Of a stretch of 64,000 bases of DNA, positions 36,727 to 47,498 are shown one piece after another (position 1 is the stretch's first letter; every line of letters starts with the position of its first letter). This stretch comes from Rhododendron vialii. Taxonomy: Eukaryota > Streptophyta > Magnoliopsida > Ericales > Ericaceae. The DNA lies in NCBI RefSeq assembly GCF_030253575.1, contig NC_080561.1, forward strand, positions 6,585,001-6,649,000. The letters run 5' to 3'. Made by a program: the position numbers and the translations under genes. The notes under the pieces are model-generated. The model saw only the letters and a list, made by a program, of their open reading frames with translations. It was not told the DNA's origin and ran no database searches.

Positions 36727-39601
36727 ATGGAAGGGGTTGAAGCAGAAATTGTGATTGTTGGAGCTGGGATTGCTGGACTCACCACATCCTTGGGACTTCA
36801 CAGGTACCAACAAGCATATCCGTAATCTATTTTTTACAGAAATTTCAGTAGGTGTAAGCAGTGTTCTAAAAGTTACTAGGTGCTAGTTGGACGGAGAAGG
36901 AGACTAGCTTTCTAGGCGGCCAACTAGTCGGGGCCTGGGCCGTTTTTATGTTGGCATTGGACCCCGCCAACTAGTCGGGGCCTGGGCCGTTTTTATGTTG
37001 GCATTGGACCCCGCATAGTACCAAGGCGCCGACCAGTCGGTTGGCTAGACCAATTTTTGGAAACAAAGGGTGTGAGTACTAGGAATTGTTGGTTTATTAT
37101 TATTATTTTTTTCTGTAGGTTAGGAATCCGGAGCTTGGTACTGGAGTCATCAGAGAGTTTGAGAGTGACTGGATTTGCATTCGCAACATGGTCAAACGCT
37201 TGGAGAGCATTGGATGAAATCGGCGTCGGCGACTCCCTCCGCCAACAACATCACCAACTCTATGGGTAAATATCATTTTCTCCAAATTGGGTCTTCAACT
37301 TGAGAAGTTTTTGGGTGCAAGTAGGGTATAGTTCATGTGGTACTGGTACCCGAGCACGCAATCGAGTCGTCCAAACGTGTTTTGCACGGCTAAGATTTGA
37401 GAGAGAGAGAAGGAGGAGAGAGAGTGTTCGGATCTGGATCGTTCAAAACACATTTGGATGGCTCGGATGTGCATTGGGAACCGCCAGGTAATTATCATTT
37501 TCTCCATATTGGATCTTCTACTTGAGAAGTTTTTGGGTGCAAATAGGGTATAGTCCACGTGGTATCCGAGCACGCATCCGAGTCGTCCCAACGTGTTTTG
37601 AATGGCCAGAATTTTAGAGGGAGAGATAGAGAGAGGAGAGAGAGTGGTTGACTGAGGAGGAGAGAGAGTGTTCGGTTATGGGCCGTCCAAAACACGTTTG
37701 GACGGCTCAGATGCGCGCTGGGTACCGCCACGTGGTACCCAAATATGGTATACCTACGTTCAAAATGGTGAATCTAAGAACGATCCGCATCCATATAAAG
37801 TAGGTTTGCATTCTCACACAAAATAAGCCGCGAAATTGCGCATTCCAAATCCCTACTTCCCTCACCTTGTTGCTTTTGATGAATGCTTTTGTTTACTACT
37901 AGTAATAAACACTGCCTGTTTTGTGTTTTGAGATGTGTCCAGGATAGTGGCTGCATCTACGATTTCGGGGCTTCCCACTTCAGAAATATCATTTACGACC
38001 AAAGCGAGCTGGTGAGTTTTCCATGGAGAAGTTTAAGCACACACTGTGCATATGGCTTTGAGTTTGGACAGTACCATTGATTTCAGAATTACCATTGCCA
38101 CATTCTTTTATGTGCACAATACTTCAAAACGGATCTCATTTCCCTTGAGAAAAATGTTACTACTTCTGAATTTTCTGCATCGAAATTGTTTCTCCCCAAG
38201 GTCCATTTTTTCGCATTTTCTTCCCTTCGGTGTGCAGTGGACACCAAGAACTTCGATGCTTAAGAAGGAAGGTGTTACTGGAAACCCTTCAGAAGGAGCT
38301 TCCCAGTGGCACCATAAGGTTCTCATCCAAAGTGGTTTCTATTCAAGAGGAGGAATCAGGAGGTTGCTTTAAGCTGGTCCATCTTGCAAATGGTTCCGTG
38401 GTAAAAGCCAAGGTGCTGATTGGGTGTGATGGGGTGAATTCAGTGGTGTCAAAGTGGTTGGGCTTCAAGAAACCGACTTTCGTGGGCCGATCCACCATTA
38501 GGGGGTTTGCAGATTTCAAAGGCAGCCACGGTTTTGAGCCCAAATTCCTGCAGTTCTTCGGAAAGGGCGTGCGATCCGGTTTCCTCCCTAGTAATGAAGA
38601 CACAGTGTATTGGTTTTTAACGTTCAATCCCTCCACTAAAGGTTAGAACCCTCTCATGCCATATTTTGCTTGTATGCAAATAGAAAAAATTAGGTGCACA
38701 AGTCCGATTGCATAAGTGCGCTGGAAGCTCCAGATTATCGGTTTAAGAAACTTTTGTAGACTGCATTTCAAAATTTTCGATTTTCCTATGCGAATTATGG
38801 GGGGCGCTCCTTCAATTGTATGTTGGCACGCGATCCTGATTTATTCCTAAATCCTAATGCCTCTCTAGCCCAATGCACTTCTCGTCATTGATCATTTCTC
38901 GAGATTCTTACATGATTCTTCTACGGTTGGGAGTGCATTGGGATACGAGGGCATAGGAATTTGGGACAGGAGGATCCATAAACCTATAGAATTTGGTGTG
39001 CTAATAATTACCTTCTTTTATTAATGTTATGCATTCGTCGAACGATATAGACAAAGAGGTGGAGGAAAACCCAGCTAAGATGAAAGAATTTGTTCTTAGC
39101 AACCTTGGCAAAGTACCAGACAAAGTAAAAGCTGTTGTGGAGATCACTGAACTCGACAATATTGCTTGTTCTCCGTTAAGCTTCAGACGTCCGTGGGAGC
39201 TTTTCTGGGCAAATACCAGCAAAGGCAATGTTTGTGTCGCGGGCGATGCGCTCCACCCGATGACACCAGACATCGGGCAGGGCGGGTGCGCAGCGCTGGA
39301 AGACAGTGTCATTCTAGCTAGGTGTTTAGCAGAGGCCTTGAGGGAAAAGCCGAGCGGCGGAACGGAAGAGGGAGATGGGAAAGAGGAGTACAAGAGGATT
39401 GAGAAAGGGTTGAAGTTGTTTGCTAGAGAGAGGAAGTGGAGAGGGTTTGTGCTCATCAGTGCTGCTTATATGGTGGGTTCTGTACAACAGAGTAGTGGGG
39501 TTGTGGTGAATTTCTTGAGGGATAAAGTGTTGGCTACTTTTCTGGTTGGAATGTTGTTGAAGATGGCTGATTTTGATTGTGGCAAGCTGAGTCTTTCTTG
39601 A
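36727..39601 (+). CDS. FAD-dependent monooxygenase, MO1/CTF2-like, copy 1 (5 exons)
   Basis: Exons are 36727-36803, 37119-37265, 37943-38011, 38238-38641 and 39051-39601, with GT-AG introns, giving 415 residues. The Rossmann FAD-binding GxGxxG motif is at residues 12-17 ([11 protein letters not shown]). The DG motif ([18 protein letters not shown]) and the second FAD motif ([19 protein letters not shown]) follow in the expected order. The family resembles plant MO1 monooxygenases and is related to zeaxanthin epoxidase and salicylate hydroxylase. The substrate is unknown. No transit peptide is evident, so a cytosolic location is likely. The C-terminal hydrophobic patch ([19 protein letters not shown]) could touch a membrane. 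The length and all FAD motifs suggest a working enzyme. Confidence 0.92.
36920..37013. repeat. 47-bp tandem duplication in MO1 intron 1
   Basis: A GC-rich unit (starting CCAACTAGTCGGGGCCTGGG) occurs twice head to tail at 36920-36966 and 36967-37013. The MO2 intron (about 48776-48822) has one copy, so the doubling postdates the segmental duplication or was lost in unit 2. Confidence 0.85.
37277..37755. mobile_element. Two tandem GA-loop fold-back elements in MO1 intron 2
   Basis: Each copy (about 37277-37487 and 37497-37755) has a left arm with CACGTGGTAT.CGAGCACGCA and a purine-rich GAGAGAG loop. The right arm is complementary (GGACGGCTCAGATGCGCGCT, then GGGTACCGCCACGTGG). Arms are about 60 bp. 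The duplicated unit starts with a copy of the intron's own 5' end (GGTAAATATC against AGGTAATTATC at 37487), so a second donor-like site was made. Similar elements lie in MO2 intron 2 and at 52994-53745. Confidence 0.65.
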
Positions 39602-40515
39602 AGTTGAACCAATCGGCACTTGTGTGTCTTTGTTTTTTTGTACAACTTTTTGGGCATTCAATTGGAGACTTTTGTACTTCTTTTTGGATCTTCTTGCTAT
39701 GAAATTTGACAAAATTAGTGACTTGAATTTCTCCACCAACGTTGTTTTGTTTTGCAATCTCCTACTTTTTAGAAAATGACAAAAAAATTATACTCCAATA
39801 ATAGCAAAAATTCAAGGAAATATAGGTGCAACCATTACAACAAGAATAAGCCCTTACTGATACTCTTCGTCGGGCGAACCACTCAATTTTGACCTATGAA
39901 TTTTGAAAACGACTTTACTGATATTCGATTGTGTTGACTTTTTATGAGAAGTCATAAAAAAATATTTCTAAAAGAATGAGTGGTTCAAATCATATTTGCA
40001 AGACTTGAAGCGGGCCCCGTAGAAACATATTTGTGGGGGATTATGTGTGCAAACAGACTTTCCGAATGTCATACAGAATGTGTGGCATTTCGTGAGGACA
40101 TTTGATTTTCACCACAAAATGCAATGCCGGTGGCTGGGCTCATAATATCAAGAATGTCATTGCCACATCAGCTAGTGGGAGTGTGGTAAGTGTCACTCGA
40201 CCCTCAATTTCAAGTGAATTTTTTTTACTTTTGCACTAAGGTAATTCAGTTAGGCACTTACCGGTATTTGGACAACTTAGTATTTTATACAAATAATGTA
40301 AAAATTTCTTTTAACAAATTGAACAATATGGCCCATAACAATAATAGCTTAATGGCTTTCCATTTGAAAACCACAAGAAAGTCGGTCCAAATTTTCATCT
40401 TTTGAATTAAAAAAAACAACACACGACAAAACGTAATTATATGGAATGTTTACGCAACCTCCATCTTCTCATTTTGTGGACAACGGACAACAACAAAAGT
40501 GGAAAATTTGGACCG
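39602..40515. other. MO1 3' flank and unit 1/unit 2 junction
   Basis: It contains the probable MO1 3' UTR. The segment about 40252-40502 is shared with the end of unit 2 (52515-52763). 40503-40515 is a 13-bp junction not clearly matching either side, then unit 2 begins. No gene is supported. Confidence 0.55.
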
Positions 40516-41408
40516 ACTAAATTGCAAACCACATTAACTTGAATAATATTCTTCGAATTTAAGACTGCGATAGAAAATCTCATCATGCCATCTTAAAGAA
40601 TGACATATTTTCGAGAAAGTCAACCCCAACATACTTGCCACAATTTCTTTCAAAAGGTTTTTGGTAGGTTAATACAGTTAAACGTTGGCACAAAATATGA
40701 GAACTCATCTAGGATAACTATAAATATATCCCTTTATTCTCAAAACATTGTCTATTACGGAACACAACTTTCAAAAAAAAAAAAATTTAAAATAGTATAT
40801 ATTTTTAAGTTTTCATTTTGCTTGGTATTTAATTTTTTTACTAGAATAGAGGTTATGTTTTCTGACCTCACTATTTATACAATGAGATGAGATTTTGTAC
40901 ATATGTCATTGGCTAATAGATCAGCTAGTAGAGTTAAGGCAAATTCTGAACATTGTACTTCAAATTCCTGGAGTCCCACTTCTGTAACTTGCCTTCTTTG
41001 TGGGCAACGTACAGTTTCTGAGAACTTTTGCGTTTTGAAACCTCAGCAATTTTGGCAAGATGAGATTTTGAGAGGTTTTGTTGCAAATGATTTCACAGTA
41101 TCATAAGGAAGCTTGCTTTGCCACTATGGTCAAGCACATATAGATCGAGGAATAGAGTTCCAAAGTTATTAGAGGACTGCATGCACAACCTAATTTGCTT
41201 CTGGACTAAATTGTTATTGATGTTAGAAGTGCTCCTATCTGTTCGGTGGAACCACCTACCCACCCTTTTGTTGTAATGGTTATCTTGCATTATAAAGAAA
41301 AGAGTAAAATACGATAATTCGTTTACTCACTCTCATACTTTTAGTTACTTATGGTAGCCAGAATTTTTTTCGCGTATGGTTTCCTTAGTTATATTGGTCT
41401 CATCTTGT

Positions 41409-42823
41409 ACAGGTGTTTGTCTATTTTACTTACAGTCGACGAATCGAGTAAGAGTTGTTGAGCGTGCTGGAAATGTGGGTGTTTGTGGTGATGGAGTTTG
41501 GTTTCTTGCCGTATTTCAGGACTTCTCTGGAAGCAAACTTATTGAAGTGAATGGAGATGAAAGAAGAACAACAAAATGGACTTTATTATTCCTCGAGGTA
41601 GAAGTCAATCGACTATGAGAACACAATCGAACAGACAGTTATGTTACAAGCTACTCCTAGAGCAAGAAATGTAAAGTACAGATAAAAGTAGAAGCCTTTG
41701 GGCGATTGATTGGGGGTCCTAAATATCTTCTATTCTTGTATTTATAGGCTGTCATCGACTTGAAATTCAAATCATATGGAATTCCCTCCTTCGATTTGAA
41801 TTAAGTGGCTCCATGCTCCCTATTTTTGCTCCACCACCCGCACGAGGCGGTTACTTCTCCATGATCTCACATGTTCCAATCGTTGTAATTACTTCAACTG
41901 CCTGCTTGCATTAACTGTCTTGCCCACGATCTGTATATGATGCATATTCCGAAACGTGTTCAGTTGAATATCAACCGTCGATCAGTCCACTTGATTTTCC
42001 TTAACAGGCTTTACATTGCATTTTTATTAATTAGTCTAAAACGTGTTGACACGTGTAACATTTTGACCCAATCGATCATATTAGACTAAAATACTAAATT
42101 ATGGTGTAAACAACAGGTTCAACGAAATGTTAGACCCAATCGATCATATTAGACTAAGAGTTGTTGAGCGTGCTGGAAATGTGGGTGTTTGTGGTGATGG
42201 AGTTTGGTTCCTTGCCGTATTTCAAGACTTCTCTGGAAGCAAACTTATTGAAGTGAATGGAGATGAAAGAAAAACAACAAAATGGACTTTATTATTCCTC
42301 GAGGTAGAAGTCAATCGACTATGAGAACACAATCGAACAGACAGTTATGTTACAAGCTACTCCTAGAGCAAGAAATGTAAAGTACAGATAAAAGTAGAAG
42401 CCTTTGGGCGATTGATTGGGGGTCCTAAATATCTTCTATTCTTGTATTTATAGGCTGTCATCGACTTGAAATTCAAATCATATGGAATTCCCTCCTTCGA
42501 TTTGAATTAAGTGGCTCCATGCTCTCTATTTTTGCTCCACCACCCGCACGAGGCGGTTACTTCTCCATGATCTCACATGTTCCAATCGTTGTAATTACTT
42601 CAACTGCCTGCTTGCATTAACTGTCTTGTCCACGATCTGTATATGATGCATATTCCGAAACGTGTTCAGTTGAATATCAACCGTCGATCAGTCCACTTGA
42701 TTTTCCTTAACAGGCTTTACATTGCATTTTTATTAATTAGTCTAAAACGTGTTGACACGTGTAACATTTTGACCCAATCGATCATATTAGACTAAAATAC
42801 TAAATTATGGTGTAAACAACAGG
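41409..42823 (+). mobile_element. Solo LTR with 5-bp target duplication at an IF3 exon 4 acceptor, internally duplicated
   Basis: ACAGG flanks the insert at 41409-41413 and 42819-42823. The insert starts TGTTTGTC (41414) and ends GTAAACA (42818), the TG...CA form of an LTR, with a TATA-like TTGTATTTATAGG near 41735. The 1,405 bp consist of a 699-bp LTR enlarged by a 706-bp tandem copy (41456-42115 and 42162-42821 are near-identical). The joint (42116-42161) contains 12 exon 4 bases (TTCAACGAAATG, 42118-42129) and 24 bp copied from near the LTR end. Unit 1 lacks the insert, so it postdates the duplication. The splice acceptor CAG|G is preserved because it lies in the target duplication. Confidence 0.85.
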
Positions 42824-44939
42824 TTCAACGAAATGCTAAACCACCTGTTTGTAAGCTCGCGGACTACAACAAGGAGAAGTACAAACAACAAATAAAGGAA
42901 AAAGACCGTGCTAAAAGCAAGGTAATGGGTTTTGTGCTCTTGATACAGTCTATGCAATTGATCAAGTGGATTGGCTGATATTTTCATTATGATGTATCTT
43001 CATTTTGGTTTCTAGCTAATCACCATCAGAATCGCTTTAGAGACTCATTATCAACTTGTTTGTTATGTCTATCTCTTAGTGCAGTTTGAAGTGACTTTAC
43101 GGAAAGGAGGTTGCAAAGAAGTTCGGTTTTCTGTTAAAACTGTAAGATCTTTATCTGATAATTTGTTCTTTGTTTTACATTCTCGTGTTTATGCTTCCTG
43201 AAGCTCGTACTTTAGAAAGCTAATATAAATATCATATTATCATGGATGCCATCGATTTATTCTTTAAAAGCAGGAGAGCAATAAAATTTTCCCAACTCTT
43301 TCCAACGTTGTTGATTAAGCTCTGTGTAAATAGTAAGTACTGTTTGGAAATTTGTATTAGATTGTAGATGCCCCTTTCACCCAATATCTCATGAGATACA
43401 GGATGGTCCAATGGAACCATCCCATAAGTTGATGGTTCGTCCGAATAATTATTTTACCTACCTATGGAGTTAAACAATTTAACTCATCCCAGGATTTGTG
43501 GCTAACTGCTTAGGCATTTGAAAATTTTGAACAATCGAGTTATCAAGCTCAGGTTCCATAGTTGTGAATTAAATAATATCCAAAAATAATAAGTGAAGTT
43601 AAAGAATGTTTAATAGATAGTACAAACATAGTATATCGTTTTGTTTGCATGGAATGGAGGTATCACAATTAGATACAGCTGCTATTTTCAGGAACAAAAA
43701 GATCTCCAAATGAAAGCAGATACGGTGAAGAGGTTGATGGACTGTGGTTATCGAGTCAAGGTACTCTCTATAATTCTACCCTTTTTCTTAAGACAACCTG
43801 CTGATTATTGTTACCCCGCTAATGTACTAGGAGTTATTTTGGAGCATTGTTTAGCGCTGATATTGCTATTTTGTAAAGGCTAAAAGAATCTACCTGGAAG
43901 TTTTTACCGTACAATCTTTTTTTGAAATTCACCTAATATTGAAACAGAGCTATAGTTATTGAGCTTTGTACCCACACTTTTATTGAAATTCATGTAATAT
44001 TTAGACCTGGAACATAACTCAATACAGTAAATTGTGAATACTTGATCTGGTTTTGTTGGTGAACTTTGATAGATCAACTGTCTCTGCGTTTATAATGGTC
44101 TTCTAGATGCAAAGACTGTAGAGTGGCATTTTAAGTAATTTTGCTTGCATGACAGGGAAATGTTTTGAATAACAAGCATTAGAAACTTCGAAATGAGAAC
44201 AAATCTCAGAATGTGTGCTCTTCTCTCTGTATTTTGTCCCAAAACTTGCCTTTTGTACTGCACATTATTTGTGTCCGAGAGCTATACCAACTATTTTGCC
44301 CTTCTTTTTTTCATCAGCTAACTATTTCACATTTTATAAGTCTTGAATAGTGTATGGCCTTGGGTAAGGAAGATGACTTGGGGGGAATCTCATCTCGTTT
44401 TAGCGCTCTGGTATCGCCTCATCTTTTTAACCATCTCTTGCATTTCTCCATTCTTGAGATTGTTCTTTATGTCTTGTATTTTTATGCACCCTTTACTTTA
44501 TTCGCTTTATCCAGATTGAAGATGTTTTTGTCGTGGAAAGTGGACCCAGGGTGGAAAAAAAACATGCTTATGTTATTGTTGGGCATGTGAAGTTTGGCCC
44601 ATCAAAGAAAGGCTCAGGAAGAGGCAGAAACGCATATTCCAGACAAGAAAAATGATACTTGGTCAGCCCTTGAGGCAAACGATGATTATGACAGTGTGTT
44701 TGATTTGGGGGTTGAGGCAAAGACTGGAAAGAATTCTGGAGATGCACCAATGAATCCTGCACCAAATAGGTTTTCAGACATCAGCCCCAGACATGTTGAT
44801 CCTGTAAGAAAAGAAACGGTTTTACCTTCCCCAGTAGAGCCGAGGAATAATAACCCACCTCCAAAATCAGTGGACGGCAAGGACACTAGTTTTGGTATAT
44901 TTAGTGCTTCAAAAGGTAATGATACTCCCGATAGACATG

Positions 44940-46152
44940 GTCTATGACCGCGTCGTTCCGTGTCAAAAATAAATTTATAAAAATCAAGAATTAACTACTA
45001 CTCCGTAGAATAATGGTTAAGACCGAGTATCGTTCCAACGGGGACTGAATGGCTAAGTTACGACAAATTCGATTAGTTTGCAGATTAGTTCAGAAAGAAA
45101 AGAGTTGATTGATTTGGTTTGTTCGGAATAACCTAATTAAATTAAAACAATGAATTAAAAGGTTTGAAAACGATGGAGGAAAATATCTAGGGTTTGGAAT
45201 CCACTCCGACCACATAACAAACAATATGCATAGGTTAGGTTTATTTATTCGAATCAAAAGGGATTATCGCTAGTACTTGCAAATCCTAACAATAATCGTC
45301 AAGAAAATAATCATGTTATTAAAAGGCATAAACTATCCCATAGCACGGACCGTCTTTCAGTAACACGATTTGGCCACCTAACGGCACGATCCGTTTTACG
45401 AGCATAATCTATCTCAGAACTCTAACCACAATCGATGAAAACCATTGCAAAACTAGGTATTTGAAATCCAGAATACAAATACTCAATAGATAAGAAAAAG
45501 TAAAATCATTCCATTCAATTGAAACGGAAAGGATTCTTAGTCTCACAATCGATCCGAATAATAAACCTAAAACCCATACATAAAATAGAGTTACTTGGTG
45601 TGAAGTTTCATCTTCCCCCTAGACAAGGGATTTAGCCGGCCATGGAGAAGAAAAATGTGATCGAGATTGAAGAACGAACGAAGAACATGGAGAAAATCTC
45701 CCTATCATGCCTCTTTTTTTCTCTCGTTTCTGGACAGCTGCTGGGAAAAGTTAAGGTAACCTAAGTAATAAACTCCCCTTTTATAGTTGGCCCACAAACG
45801 AAATAAAGAATTAATGCCCCGCTGCCCGCTGGTCCCGCTGGTCCGGACCAGCAACTCCATTGTCCGGACCAGAATATCAGATTGTTCAATTTCTATTCCA
45901 GACTTGGTTGTCCGGGCCAGCAAGTCTTTGGTCCGGACCAGATTGTCAGCCTCTGCCGTTTCGCTCCTCTTCTCGCCGTGGCCTCCACCGGAACATCCTT
46001 AATTCACGATTATTACTCCAAAACATATCTGAATGCTCCGTAAGCCCTAAAACACTATAAACCAATTAAATCTCGTTAAATAACATTAGATAGGACCGAC
46101 AAAACCTAAGTTAATGGGAATAAACGGGTGCTTTTCAGCACGTATCAGTCTA
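44940..46152 (+). mobile_element. 1,203-bp solo LTR in IF3 pseudogene exon 8
   Basis: GTCTA flanks the insert (44940-44944 and 46148-46152). The insert begins TGACCGCG and ends CGTATCA. Unit 1 has one GTCTA at the matching site, so the empty site is visible. No internal region or ORF of note is present. The LTR holds the phrase ACCGAGTATCGTTCCAACGG and, at 45838-45940, paired CCGG palindromes. Confidence 0.85.
45838..45940. promoter_or_regulatory. Paired CCGG palindromes at 21-bp spacing in the solo LTR
   Basis: GTCCGGAC starts at 45841 and 45862. The near copy GTCCGGGC starts at 45910 and GTCCGGAC again at 45931. Both pairs are exactly 21 bp apart. The first is part of the perfect 14-bp palindrome CTGGTCCGGACCAG (45838-45851). 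A regulatory role is inferred, not shown. Confidence 0.45.
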
Positions 46153-46190
46153 CCAGCAGAAGTTAGTAATAGGTACAAGAAAGGAAATTC

Positions 46191-46924
46191 GTCCTCCAGA
46201 CGAGTGCAAAGGCAAGTTCATCATTCCAGCCGCATAGCACTATCCGTGACCAGTTTATGAAACTTGTAACTCCAACATTCTCGGGCTCTATAGAACACCA
46301 TTAGAGGCGGAGAAGTGGTAAAAGAGAACGGAATCTATTTTAGAGGTTATGGGTGTTTCTAACGATCAACAAGTAGTTATTGCTCTTTTATGTTTAACGA
46401 TGAAGCTCGATTTTGGTGGGCAGCCACTCTAAGAGGTTGTTGACTACTCCTGCAGTTGGGGAACCAGTGCCTCCTGTACCGATAAAAGTATAAATATCAG
46501 GGATTATCCTGCATATCAAGAATAATACGTCTACAAAGACTATTAAATTAGTTCTGTTACAAAACTTTCATCCCTTACGAACCAGGGCATGCATCAACAT
46601 CATGTAGGAGCAGTAACATTACAATCCCAAGGCTGACAAATAAACCAGGGTAGCCTAAACTAAGGAACTGTCACCGCCGCATTATTGGTACCACAAGTCG
46701 AGAAGCATGGCTTGCGAAACTCACTGTATGGGTACTATCGTCGAAATTTCGAATAGCTTTCAGAATTCCTGCTGGGTACCCCATTCGAGCTCTCTGTGCT
46801 GAATATCCCCCATTTCCCTTGTTCGCCACTATCAACTCCTGGCCTTCCACCTCTATTGGTGTCTGACAAAGGCGTGCGTGCGTTTTCTGAAACCCCTCGA
46901 GGCATAGGGTGTCTTCTTGAATCA
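46191..46924 (-). repeat. Inverted segment of unit 2 (IF3 C-terminal end and 3' UTR)
   Basis: This stretch is the reverse complement of about 34613-35345 in unit 1. It carries the IF3 C-terminal codons and stop on the minus strand (RRHPMPRGVSENA...). About 94 bp of unit 1 (35346-35439) is missing at the distal breakpoint. Confidence 0.85.
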
Positions 46925-47105
46925 TGCTGGTACATACCTTCTTGCACAATTAGAATTTCCGTTTGAGCACAAGAAGTGTTGCGACTTCAAAAACAACCAA
47001 CAATAATGTAATCCACATTGTCTGTTCAAAAAAAATGTAATCCACATTGTTTCATTTTCTAAAGTTAAACTTTTACAAAAGCAATATAATTTGCATTATT
47101 GGTTT

Positions 47106-47498
47106 GAATGTGTTAAGGAAATAGAATCCTACATTGCTTGGGAGTGAAATGGGTGATCACTTAATAACATCTGGGACCTCTCCACTCATTGCCAATTGAT
47201 TTTGAGATGGATATAAAATTTCCACATGGTATCAGAGCGGGGCCCGTTCCATCCCACATTTTAAAAATTAACAATCCACACCCCACGATAACGGACCAGC
47301 AAAAAGTCTGCACAATGATATAACCCAAAAATAGCCACACGTGACAGACCTCAAATGCGGCTGCACGTGAGGGGGGATGTTAAGGAAATAGAATCCCACA
47401 TTGCTTGGGAGTGGAATGGGTGATCACTTAATAACATCTGAGACCTCTCCACTCATTGCCAATTGGTTTTGAGATGGATATAAAGTTTCCACAAAATG
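47106..47498 (+). mobile_element. Complete TRIM element (miniature LTR retrotransposon)
   Basis: Two 116-bp LTRs (47111-47226 and 47378-47493; TGTTAAGGAAATAG...TTTCCACA) flank a 151-bp internal region. That region starts with a tRNA-Met primer site TGGTATCAGAGC (47227-47238) and ends with a purine tract GTGAGGGGGGA. The element is flanked by GAATG (47106-47110) and AAATG (47494-47498), a 5-bp target duplication with one change. Unit 1 has the uninterrupted site (GGTTTGAATGGCTACTG near 35590). The element carries no coding capacity. Confidence 0.9.

Larger units (their letters stand above)
31414..40502 (+). repeat. Segmental duplication unit 1 (IF3 exons 4-8 plus MO1)
   Basis: Sequence from ACTAAATTGCAAACCACATT (31414) to ACAACAAAAGTGG (40502) aligns in order with unit 2 (40516-52763). 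The alignment includes introns and intergenic DNA at about 95% identity by eye. Unit 1 is 9,089 bp and unit 2 is 12,248 bp, the difference being insertions in unit 2. The proximal breakpoint lies in IF3 intron 3, so only unit 1 keeps IF3 exons 1-3. Confidence 0.9.
40516..46925 (+). pseudogene. IF3 pseudogene (copy 2): exons 1-3 missing, exon 8 broken
   Basis: Homologues of IF3 exons 4-8 are present at 42823-42921, 43085-43141, 43692-43760, 44355-44414 and from 44518. There is no promoter, start codon or presequence, because the duplication began in intron 3. A solo LTR with a 5-bp duplication sits at the exon 4 acceptor. A 113-bp deletion at the 4-bp repeat GGAA (near 44619) shifts the exon 8 frame to an early TGA (44652). 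A 1,203-bp solo LTR splits exon 8. The last ~60 codons and 3' UTR are inverted (46191-46924) and read on the minus strand. Missense changes (for example S to F at the start of exon 5, R to C in exon 6) fit loss of constraint. Confidence 0.93.

Noticed and set aside
42116..42161. 46 bp between two 660-bp repeats read as the inner part of a miniature retrotransposon
   Set aside because: It has no primer site or purine tract and contains IF3 exon 4 bases. The outer TG...CA ends and ACAGG duplication define one LTR that was later duplicated.
41376..42324. Two near-identical small ORFs (about 65-80 aa, ..ERAGNVGVCGDGVWFLAVF..)
   Set aside because: Both lie inside the duplicated LTR, start differently and show no known domain. 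They are best explained as LTR sequence.
44594..44947. Open frame with IF3 C-terminal similarity as a separate gene
   Set aside because: It is a frame left open after the 113-bp deletion in the IF3 pseudogene. The start codon is out of frame in the parent and there is no promoter.
46671..46949. Minus-strand ORF resembling the IF3 C-terminus as a new gene
   Set aside because: It is the inverted tail of the IF3 pseudogene, not an independent coding region.
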